From Coriobacteriales bacterium (GTDB lineage Bacteria > Actinomycetota > Coriobacteriia > Coriobacteriales > UBA8131), in contig JAITNB010000077.1 in NCBI GenBank assembly GCA_031290695.1, positions 1 through 11,085 of the forward strand: a stretch of DNA of 11,085 nucleotides. Reading direction: 5' to 3'. Below the pieces are notes generated by a model. That model did no database searches. It was not told where the DNA came from and worked only from the letters and a program-made list of their open reading frames with translations. The first letter of the stretch is position 1; each line of letters begins with the position of its first letter. A program made the translations under genes and the position numbers. This document shows, piece after piece, positions 1 to 7,800 of this stretch.

Positions 1-3000
1 AGGCGGGGTATCATGAAGATGCTTACGAGGATGCTGCATCCCAGCGTGAACACGGCGGCGAGTGCAAAGCTCGCAGGCTCGATTATGCGGCCGAACATGA
101 TCTCGTTCACTTCAACGGAATCCATGATGTAGCCGTGTAGGAAGATCCCAACCACAAGGCCCAGGAGCATACCTATGGCCGTTAACGCAAAGGTCTCGCG
201 AAACACATAGAAGAAGACCTCCCGCGAGAAGAAGCCCAGGACCTTCAAGGTGGCCAATTCCCGCATACGCTCGGTGATATTGATGGTGATGAGGTTGTAG
301 AGCACAACAAACGCGAGCACGGCGGCGGCAAGGATCATGAGCCATACCACCGACGACATGTTCGTCACCGCCTTGTCAAGGACCTCCTGCAACGTTGAGA
401 CCGGGAGAACCAGCGCGACATTCTGGGTTGACAGCAGGTTGGTCATCAGTGCGTCCAGGTCTTCCGGGGGAAGGTCGGTATCCAAGACGACCGAGCTGAA
501 CAGTGGCGGGGTGCCAAAGAGCCTCTCATAGGAAGCGGGTGAGAGGTAGAGGTAGTTGTACACGTAGTTCTCCATCACCCCGGCGACCGCAATCTCCTTG
601 GGGGCCTCGCCGGGCAGCCCAAAGGCCACGGTGTCCCCAACGCCAACACCCAGGGCCTTGGCTAGGCGCTCTGTGAGGATGGCCGCAGGTGCGGCGGCGT
701 CTGCGGGAGGAAACGAGATGGGGACATGGCCTATGCGTTGCCTAAAGGTCGTGAAACGGTTAAAGCCGGGCGCCTGTTCGGGGACGTAGAGGTAGGTAAC
801 CAGGCCGTTGTTGTTGCGGTCGCCGGCCATGACATCCACGGCGGTTAGGTAGGCATAGGCCGTGTCATACGCGGCAAGCTCCTGGTTCAGCGCAGTATCC
901 GCGGTACTGCTCGAAGGCACCGTGAGCATGATCGTCGCCTTTGCGTGCGAGATGTCGCCGTACTGTAGCCCAACGACGCTCCTCATGGAGTCCTGAATGC
1001 CAAACCCTGCTACGAGGATGGCCGTACAGCCCGCAACGCCCACAACCGTCATGATAAACCGGCTCTTATATCTAAACAGGTTGCGAACGGTCACCTTTTG
1101 GCTAAACCGTAACAGCCGCCACACAAAGCCGATGCGCTCAAGGAACACTCTCCTGCCTGGCTTGGGGGCCTGAGGCCGCATCAGCACTGTCGCATTGCTC
1201 CGCAAGGTCCTCCTGCAAGCGACCGACGTGGCCGCGACAACGGCTACCAAGCCGCCGCACAGCCCGATGACACAGGGCAGCGGGGTAATGGCCAGCTCAA
1301 AGGCACCCATGTGATACATGGTCGAATACGTGCTCCAGATAGCCTGGGGGAAGATGGCAAGACCGAGTATGACCCCTACGGCCCCGCCCAACACGCCAAT
1401 CGACCAGGCATAGAACCGATAGGTGCTCATGATGGCTCCACGGGTATATCCCAGGGCCTTGAGCGTCCCTATCTGGGTTCGATGCTCCTCGACCAGGCGC
1501 GTCATCGCCGTGAGCCCAACCAGTGCCGCAAGGAGGAAGAAGAACCAGGGCAGGATGAGGGATACCCGCTCGATGCGGTCAGCGTCTGACTTGAACCCGG
1601 TATAGCCGGGAAACTCGTCCCGGTCCTGAATAAACCACTCGGGCAGCGCCAGCGCATCCAGCTCGTCGTGGGCGGCCTGTATCTCCTCTGCGGCCTGGCC
1701 AAAGGCGTCGTTTGCACCCGAGACTTCGTCGTTGTAGTCCGCGATTCCCTGGTTGAGCGCCTCCCTGTTCCTGGCAAGTTCGGCAGCAAACGCGCTGAGT
1801 TGGCGCTCGCCGTCTGCCGCCTGTTGCGCAGCAGACTCGAGTCGCACCACTCCTGCCGCATAGGCGGCCTCACCGTTGGCCAGTTCTTGTGCACTCGCAG
1901 CGACTTGAACCTCGCCAGCGGCGACCTGCTGCCCGATGCTGGCGACTTGGGCCTCCAGCTGGGCAATCTGATACTGGAGTGATGCCAGGGCAGCCGGATC
2001 CGTCTCAATAGCCGCCAGCCCCCGCAGGGCGATAATCTGCTCCTGCAGCGCCCTCATGGCCTCTCTGGCCCTGTCCAGGTCGCCCTGAGCAGACTCCATC
2101 TGCTGCCTGCCCGTATCAAGCTCAAGACGTGCCGCTTGAAGCTGGGACCGTGAGGCCTGCAGCTCTGTTACCGACCTCTCCCAGGCTACATGGTATTGCT
2201 TATAGGTCGCCTCTGCCTGTTCGAGGGTGGTGCGGTTGCTGATGAGGTCCTGGTATGCCTGTTCCAGCTCGTCATGGGCGGTAGCCTTCTCACTGCTCAA
2301 TTCGCTCTGGGCGTCGTCGATCTCGCCTGCTGCATCCTCGTTGATCTCGTCAAGACGGGCCTGCGCCCGCTCCTGCACAAAGGCCTCCAGGCTCACGCGC
2401 GCCTCTTCGATGGCCGCCTGGTACTGTGTTGAGAAGGCAGACACCCCGCTGGTCGTCGCAAGCCTGATGTTCAACACCGTAAAATAGTCACTTGAAAAAG
2501 CAGATTCTGGGAGATAGACGAACGAGCTGACCCGTCCACTCCCGATGCTGGTATTGCCCCGTTCGTATGCGCTATAGAGCGAGGATTGCACCGTTCCAAC
2601 AACGGTGAACGTCCGTTGTGACAACAGGCCCAGGGTGTCGCTCCCATTATCCTCGGTTACCAGGATGTGGTCGCCCAGGGCAATGGTCGCGGCATCATCT
2701 ATAACACACTCGTCTGGAGCTTGCGGCATACGGCCTGCGGTTACGACAATCTGGGTGAGGCCGCCTTCTTGCGGCAAGCTATGGAACGCAAAGACATACA
2801 AGGCCTCGTCAACCGTTCCAACAAGGTCGGCCGCATACTCCCCGCTGGCCTGCGCCACTTCTGGCAGCGCGGCGGCGGCCCGCACGTCATCATCAGTGAT
2901 GCCAAAGTCGCAGAGGAGCCTAAAGTCTGCCAGCTTGCGCTCTTTAAAATACGTGTCTGCCGTCTTTTGCATACTGGGGGCCGCAGACTGTAGGCCGGTG

Positions 3001-3101
3001 AAGAACCCCGCCCCCAGCACGATGATGAGGAAAAGGGCTATAAAGCGCCCGGGGGTCTTGAGCAGCACACGAAACATGACCTTGCGCAAGGCCCGTGTCA
3101 C
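1..3101 (-). CDS. FtsX/MacB-type ABC transporter permease with long extracellular coiled coil, 3' end outside window
   Basis: An uninterrupted frame runs from the GTG at 3101 to the left edge (1033 codons) without a stop. Only a short C-terminal tail should be missing. Layout by residue: cytoplasmic start [12 protein letters not shown]1 about 20-37, a MacB-like extracellular domain about 38-225, a Gln/Glu/Ala-rich coiled-coil hairpin about 226-487, TM2 about 514-535, TM3 566-588, TM4 605-627, TM5 682-702, a second extracellular domain about 703-918, TM6 920-942, TM7 971-991 and TM8 1012-1032. The two FtsX core segments carry duplicated hallmark motifs, [15 protein letters not shown] and [17 protein letters not shown], just after TM2 and TM6, where such permeases contact the ATPase. 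The GTG start is chosen because AGGAG lies eight bases upstream and the codon overlaps the ATPase stop. An ATG eight codons later is possible. Export of the lipid made by the upstream synthase is an inference from the operon; the family alone does not fix direction or substrate. Confidence 0.93.
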   Translation of the reverse strand, partial: MTRALRKVMFRVLLKTPGRFIALFLIIVLGAGFFTGLQSAAPSMQKTADTYFKERKLADFRLLCDFGITDDDVRAAAALPEVAQASGEYAADLVGTVDEALYVFAFHSLPQEGGLTQIVVTAGRMPQAPDECVIDDAATIALGDHILVTEDNGSDTLGLLSQRTFTVVGTVQSSLYSAYERGNTSIGSGRVSSFVYLPESAFSSDYFTVLNIRLATTSGVSAFSTQYQAAIEEARVSLEAFVQERAQARLDEINEDAAGEIDDAQSELSSEKATAHDELEQAYQDLISNRTTLEQAEATYKQYHVAWERSVTELQASRSQLQAARLELDTGRQQMESAQGDLDRAREAMRALQEQIIALRGLAAIETDPAALASLQYQIAQLEAQVASIGQQVAAGEVQVAASAQELANGEAAYAAGVVRLESAAQQAADGERQLSAFAAELARNREALNQGIADYNDEVSGANDAFGQAAEEIQAAHDELDALALPEWFIQDRDEFPGYTGFKSDADRIERVSLILPWFFFLLAALVGLTAMTRLVEEHRTQIGTLKALGYTRGAIMSTYRFYAWSIGVLGGAVGVILGLAIFPQAIWSTYSTMYHMGAFELAITPLPCVIGLCGGLVAVVAATSVACRRTLRSNATVLMRPQAPKPGRRVFLERIGFVWRLLRFSQKVTVRNLFRYKSRFIMTVVGVAGCTAILVAGFGIQDSMRSVVGLQYGDISHAKATIMLTVPSSSTADTALNQELAAYDTAYAYLTAVDVMAGDRNNNGLVTYLYVPEQAPGFNRFTTFRQRIGHVPISFPPADAAAPAAILTERLAKALGVGVGDTVAFGLPGEAPKEIAVAGVMENYVYNYLYLSPASYERLFGTPPLFSSVVLDTDLPPEDLDALMTNLLSTQNVALVLPVSTLQEVLDKAVTNMSSVVWLMILAAAVLAFVVLYNLITINITERMRELATLKVLGFFSREVFFYVFRETFALTAIGMLLGLVVGIFLHGYIMDSVEVNEIMFGRIIEPASFALAAVFTLGCSILVSIFMIPR

Positions 3102-3802
3102 GTTGTGCTCTCCTCGCTCACTATGGAGGCATCGTTTGTCGTTACACGTTCTACAGCACCATTGCGTATGGAGATGACCTTGTCGGCCATCTGGGTGATG
3201 GCCTCGTTGTGTGTGATGAGGATGATCGTCATCTTTGTTCTACGATTTGCTGCCTTGAGAAGCTTCAATATCTGGTTTCCCGTCTTCTCATCAAGGGCGC
3301 CTGTTGGCTCATCGCATAACAGGAGTTTGGGGTTCTTGGCCAGCGCGCGCGCAATGGCAACCCGCTGTTGCTCGCCGCCCGAGAGTTGCGAAGGGAAGTT
3401 GTTCATGCGGTGCGAGAGTTTAACGGCCGCCAATACATCCTTAGGCTTGAACGGATTACGGCTGATCTCAGACGCCAGCTCGACATTCTCCAAGGCGGTG
3501 AGGTTTTGCACCAGGTTATAGAACTGGAACACAAATCCAACGGCATGGCGCCGGTAGGCAGTGAGCTTATGCTCGTTGAACTTCGAGACTTCGTTGTCCG
3601 CGACGACCACCCGCCCCGTGGTGCAGCGGTCAATGCCGCCGAGGATGTTAAGCGCCGTGGTCTTGCCGGCGCCAGATGGCCCCACAATCACACAGAACTC
3701 CCCTTTTTGCACCGTAAAAGACGCATCTTGGAGAGCGGTAGTCTTGACTTCACCTGAGCGATAGACCTTCGATACGTCCTCAAACGTTATATAGTCAGAC
3801 AT
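3098..3802 (-). CDS. ABC transporter ATP-binding protein, LolD/MacB family (234 aa)
   Basis: A complete nucleotide-binding subunit of a type VII (MacB/LolCDE/FtsE-like) ABC transporter. Walker A is GPSGAGKT (41-48), the Q-loop is at Q93 in VFQFYNLV, the signature is LSGGEQQRV (140-148), Walker B is LLLCDEP (160-166) followed by TGALD, and the switch histidine is H198 in THNE. The length is normal for the family. The start is the ATG that begins MSDYITF, preceded by GAGGTGAGG. A longer in-frame reading running upstream to 4315 overlaps the hydrolase gene and has no similarity to ABC proteins, so it is rejected. The gene sits 31 bases after the hydrolase and overlaps the permease start by four bases (GTGA). 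It should power the adjacent FtsX-type permease, which in this family usually moves lipids, peptides or mechanical force across the envelope rather than taking up nutrients. Confidence 0.95.
   Translation of the reverse strand: MSDYITFEDVSKVYRSGEVKTTALQDASFTVQKGEFCVIVGPSGAGKTTALNILGGIDRCTTGRVVVADNEVSKFNEHKLTAYRRHAVGFVFQFYNLVQNLTALENVELASEISRNPFKPKDVLAAVKLSHRMNNFPSQLSGGEQQRVAIARALAKNPKLLLCDEPTGALDEKTGNQILKLLKAANRRTKMTIILITHNEAITQMADKVISIRNGAVERVTTNDASIVSEESTT
3110..3114 (-). promoter_or_regulatory. Ribosome binding site of the permease gene (GTG start)
   Basis: AGGAG lies eight bases before the GTG at 3101, within the end of the ATPase gene. It favours GTG over the downstream ATG at 3077 as the permease start, with a GTGA stop/start overlap. 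Confidence 0.7.
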
Positions 3803-3804
3803 CG

Positions 3805-3813
3805 CCTCACCTC
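3805..3813 (-). promoter_or_regulatory. Ribosome binding site of the ABC ATPase gene
   Basis: GAGGTGAGG precedes the ATG at 3802 in the 31-base gap after the hydrolase stop. It decides the ATPase start in favour of MSDYITF over the longer upstream reading. Confidence 0.75.
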
Positions 3814-3833
3814 GCTGATAGCTTCCTGTACGC

Positions 3834-4604
3834 TCATGTTGGCTGTTTAAAGAACTCCTGCAGCTTCTCGCAGACCCAGTACGGTACCAGTATAGGGAGG
3901 TTATGGTCACCGTCAGTGGTGAGCAGCTCGGCCTGTGGGATGCGCCGCGCCAGCTCTTGGCCCGTTGTGAGAAGACTCGATTGATTACCATACATGAGAA
4001 GCGTCGATGCTGCAAGCTGCTCAAGGGGAAGCCGCTCCAGGTACGCGTACCCATCCCGCAGGGCAGCGGCAAGCAGGCCGTCATCGAACAACCGGTGCCA
4101 TTTCTCCCTAACTTGGCGCTTCTTCGAGTCGGAGAGGAAGAAGTCTGTCTCCGCCGAGTATTCCCGCAGCATATATTCGATGAGCCCATCATCCGTGCCG
4201 CTGGCACCAAGGCGCTCGATCTCAGGCTCGTTAAGCATCGGTGTGTCGATAAGGACAAGGCGACGTACCGCCTCGGGGTGTGTGACTGCGGTATAAAGCG
4301 CAGCGGTCCCCCCATAACTGTATGCCACTATGTCGGCCTGCGTGATGCCCAGTGAGTCCATGAGCGCAAGCAGGTCTGCTGACAGGATCTCCAGGGTATA
4401 GCCTTCGTCACGGCACTCGCTCGTACCATGGCCGCGCAGGTCATAGAGCACTACGTGATGGTCCTTCGCAAGTTCAGGCGCTATGATAAAGTAGTACAAC
4501 GAAAGATTGGAGAACAGGCCATGGATCATGATAAGGGGAGGGGCATCCTCAGGGCCCATCTCGATGACGTTGACCTGTGCTCCCCCAATCAGGCGCAGTC
4601 CCAT
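3834..4604 (-). CDS. Alpha/beta-fold hydrolase, probable product-release thioesterase or acyltransferase (256 aa)
   Basis: A cytosolic alpha/beta hydrolase with no signal peptide or membrane segment. Seen in order: the oxyanion-hole HG (H28, G29 in IMIHGLFSN), the LRGHGTS loop (56-62), the nucleophile elbow AYSYGG with S96, a variable lid region about 125-190, and the C-terminal catalytic histidine H234 in DGDHNLP. The usual acid position after strand beta-7 reads GNQS (206-209) rather than the expected Gly-x-x-Asp, so the third triad member is either displaced or absent. Its start shares one base with the stop of the ACP gene (TGATG), and no good Shine-Dalgarno site is seen, which suggests translation by reinitiation after the ACP. 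Placement between an ACP and an exporter fits a role in releasing or transferring the acyl chain from a carrier, or an editing role. This is inferred from context; the fold alone also covers esterases and other hydrolases. Confidence 0.88.
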   Translation of the reverse strand: MGLRLIGGAQVNVIEMGPEDAPPLIMIHGLFSNLSLYYFIIAPELAKDHHVVLYDLRGHGTSECRDEGYTLEILSADLLALMDSLGITQADIVAYSYGGTAALYTAVTHPEAVRRLVLIDTPMLNEPEIERLGASGTDDGLIEYMLREYSAETDFFLSDSKKRQVREKWHRLFDDGLLAAALRDGYAYLERLPLEQLAASTLLMYGNQSSLLTTGQELARRIPQAELLTTDGDHNLPILVPYWVCEKLQEFFKQPT

Positions 4605-4894
4605 CAGAGGCCGTTATCTATGAGGTCTGCCACATCACCAACCGTCAAGCTTATCAGTGACTCCAAGGGCCGGTGTGAGAGCCATGTCACAAAATCAACC
4701 TGATCGCCAAAACGTTCGTGGACCTTCTCAGAAAATGAGACGATTTGGATGCTGTCCATTTCTAAGTCATTAGAAAAGGTGGAGTCCCTGCGAATTCCAA
4801 CGATCTGAGCGACATCGGGCCCAATCAGCTCGGTGATTATCGCCTGTAGGCCTGAGAATGTATCGCCTTGTGCGGTATCTGTTAGATTGTCCAT
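4604..4894 (-). CDS. Stand-alone acyl carrier protein (96 aa)
   Basis: A small acidic protein with the four-helix carrier fold signature. The motif NDLEMDSIQIVSF places the phosphopantetheine attachment serine at S48, preceded by the usual Asp and followed by a helix II pattern. Length and motif position fit a discrete ACP with a short N-terminal extension. The ATG lies inside the 3' end of the KS-AT-DH-PPTase gene (13-base overlap), with an upstream AAAGGAG, and its stop overlaps the next start. It is therefore translationally tied to its neighbours. The preceding gene encodes a PPTase domain that could activate it. It could be a carrier for a starter unit, for the finished chain before release, or for extension alongside the integrated ACP; the sequence does not decide between these. 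A peptidyl carrier is less likely because no adenylation or condensation domain is seen in the window. Confidence 0.92.
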   Translation of the reverse strand: MDNLTDTAQGDTFSGLQAIITELIGPDVAQIVGIRRDSTFSNDLEMDSIQIVSFSEKVHERFGDQVDFVTWLSHRPLESLISLTVGDVADLIDNGL

Positions 4895-7800
4895 CCTGCG
4901 ATATGCTCCTTTCCAATATCCATTGTCTGTACCCGTACCTTTCCAACGGTCAACACGGTGCCGTCAACAGCGCATACCTCAAAGTTTTTTGGGTTGCCAA
5001 GAAGGCCGGTACCGGCCTGTTTGGCAACGGCCTCTTTGGCCACCCAGAACCGGATAGCCGCCTCGGGTTGCACCAGGGCCTCCATCAGGGCCCGCTCGCC
5101 CTCTGTGAATGCTGTCTCGAAGAAGCCCGCGGTCTTGTCCTCGATTTTCTCAATATCGACACCAACCGGTTGCGTGGACACCATAGCGACCGCCTCGTCT
5201 CCCTTGTGCGCAAGGGAGACGTGGAGTTGGCCCACCCGGTTGGCCCGGGGGCCGTACCCGCACACGGTTGGCCTACCACTGCTGTCATGGGAGCTGAGTA
5301 GCTCAATGGGAAACAGCATATCGCTCCCATCACGTGCCACATAGCTACGCACGGCATCCTTCAAGGCTATGCGGGCTGTTATATACTCCCGCCTGAGGTT
5401 TGTCGACTCCAATGCCAGGTAGTCTCCCCGTTCCATGCTGTTGAGGTAGCGCTTCTCAAGCAGGGTCAACACGTTGCTGCGTGAGCGGTTGGAGTACAAG
5501 AAGACACCAGGCGCGATTTCCTGTGCCAGCTTGTTGTACTGAGGCTTGAGCATCACGTACCAGACGGGCCGGTCATTGAGGAAGCGTTGGCATATGAAGT
5601 CGCGCGCCACACTCCACACCTTCCCGTTGCGCTTAAGGACCATGTCGCCGCTGATGGAGTCATCGGTCATGCGGGTCACGATGAGGGTATGCTCAAAGGT
5701 GCCATCCTGGTCGAAGAGGTCATCATAGAAGGCCAGTTCCTTGAGCCGTACCGGAAAGGAGATGGTGTTCTCTGTTTGGGTAAGGTGGAGGAATACCCCC
5801 AACTGCTGGCCCATGATGTCGAGCAGGGAACCCTTGCCTTCCTGTTTCTCGGTCAGGTTGGTTATGCCACGCTCACAGACCGAGAGCATCTTGGTGCTGG
5901 AGTGATACCGGGGGCCGTGGAAGGCATAGCCGTCATAAAGCTCCGCCGCCGTAGGGCACTCCATAATCTCCGCGCCTATGTTGATGTCTCCCGCATAGTC
6001 GGTGGGCGGTACCGGCCATTCATCAGCGAAGTTGAACTCTGCCTTGGCACGGCCCTCCAGTTCAAGGAGCAAGAGGTCAGGTGCTTTCCAGCTCCCCTTC
6101 ACCGTGCCTTCAAAGGGCCGCTCGACGCCAACCCACTGGTATGCCGTCATCTTGCTAATCTTGACGAGCTTCCTGCCCAAAGCATGTTTGAGAGCTATCT
6201 CGGCCAGCAGCTCAATGGTCATCGTTAAGGGTACCACGGGGTTGAGGTCATCCTGATACGGCCAGTCAGCCGGTTGACGGACAATCGAGTGGTCCACCAG
6301 ATAGGGGTATTCCTCATAGGTCAGGCGCAGGGGTTCCTCGAAGTCGGCCGGGGTTGCAGCAGCAGCCGGTGCCGTTGGGGGAAGGGGCGCCTGCGGGGTG
6401 GCCGGCACCACGCGGCTTGTGGGCGCAGGTGCAGCCGCCCTCTGCGACGGAACACCCTCGAAGAGCCGCAGCAGCTCGTCCTGAGACTGCATCGCCGCAT
6501 GCATATTAGCGCTGGCAGCACTGAGCAACGGGTTGGTTGACCCGTCCTGCGCGGGCGGTGAAAACGCAAAGGCACCCGGCCCGCTGCTGCCGTAGCGCTC
6601 CGTCATGGCATCTTCAAGTTCGGGCAGCCCAACAAAGAGCGGGGCACCCATGGGCAGTATCATGAGACTGTGCTCGACCTGGTAGAGCGCCTTTACGCCC
6701 ATGAAGTTGGGATCGACCTCCCGGCCCTCGATAAAGAGCAGGGCCATAACGCGCCGCAGTTGGTCGGCACCGTTGCGTGAGGCCACAGTTGAAGCAACAG
6801 CACCAAAGTCCCGGCCCTTCAAGGTGTCCTCGACAAAGCCCACCAGGGAGCCAAGGCTTAACTGGATAAAGACGCGGGCATCCTGCTCGTCGTAGAGCTT
6901 CTCGATAAGTTCGCGAAAATAGACCGGGCGCGTTAATTGGCTGTCCACCAGGCTCACATACTCCTCGTGGTTGGTGGGAACCGGCTCAAGCGTGGTGCCC
7001 GAGAATACCGGCACCCGTCCCTCGTGTACATGCACCTTCTCCAAAAACGCGCGGGATGGCCGGAGCATGTCTGAGAACAGGGGGGTATGGATACCGCCCA
7101 GGGACGGCAGTACGGTTGAGTAGATCTGTTCGCGCTCCAGCAGTTCCTGGAGGGCATCCCTTGCCGGCTTCTCGCCCGTGAGCAATATCTGGTTTGGGCA
7201 ATTATCATTGGTCAGATACAGGCCGGGAATGCGCTCGCACCACTCGTTGACGGTCTCACGGCTCACGCCACTCACAGAGATGAGCGGGTATTTCTCGGTA
7301 ATCTCCACATCCTCTGTTGCTTGGGAGGACAACTCGTTGTCATCATCGGTCATCCCGCCAAACGTCGTCGCATTCCACTCGCCGATACTGTGTCCGATAT
7401 AGATGTCCGCGTCGAAGCCAAGTTTCTCAAGCCCCGTCTTGGCGAGCCATACCCGGTAGTAGACCTCGGAATGATGACGCCGTGTTACGTTGTTGCCGTC
7501 AGGAACCTCGTTCAACAACTCCTCCATGCGCGGAAGGCCACAGGTATCGCTTAACGTATCCATCTCGCACGTCTGGTCGGGATAGTAGCCCGGGAACATA
7601 TAGACCGCCTTGCCACCAGCGCTCAACAGGGGCCGGTTTGAGAACCAGATGTCCAGACGGCCCTTCCAAGGCACGTCCTTCTCGACGACAGAGATTGCCT
7701 GCTCGATACGTTTGGCATCGGGATTGAAGATGATGAGCCGATAGGTGCCGCCGGTGTTGGTGTAGTCGCCCTTTTGTAGTTTGGCGATAAGTGCGTCCTT

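Noticed and set aside
1502..2008. 168-codon minus-strand frame
   Set aside because: An out-of-frame reading inside the permease's coiled-coil region. The permease frame stays open through the whole stretch and carries the TM and FtsX motifs on both sides.
2605..3177. 190-codon open frame on the plus strand
   Set aside because: Antisense to the permease N-terminus and the end of the ATPase; Ser/Arg/Ala-rich shadow composition.
3803..4315. N-terminal extension of the ABC ATPase frame up to 4315
   Set aside because: The extra 171 residues overlap the alpha/beta hydrolase gene in another frame, have no ABC similarity, and the ATG at 3802 has a good Shine-Dalgarno site and the normal family length.
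5587..6228. 213-codon open frame on the plus strand
   Set aside because: Antisense to the dehydratase region of the large synthase; no recognisable motifs and low plausibility in a one-strand operon.
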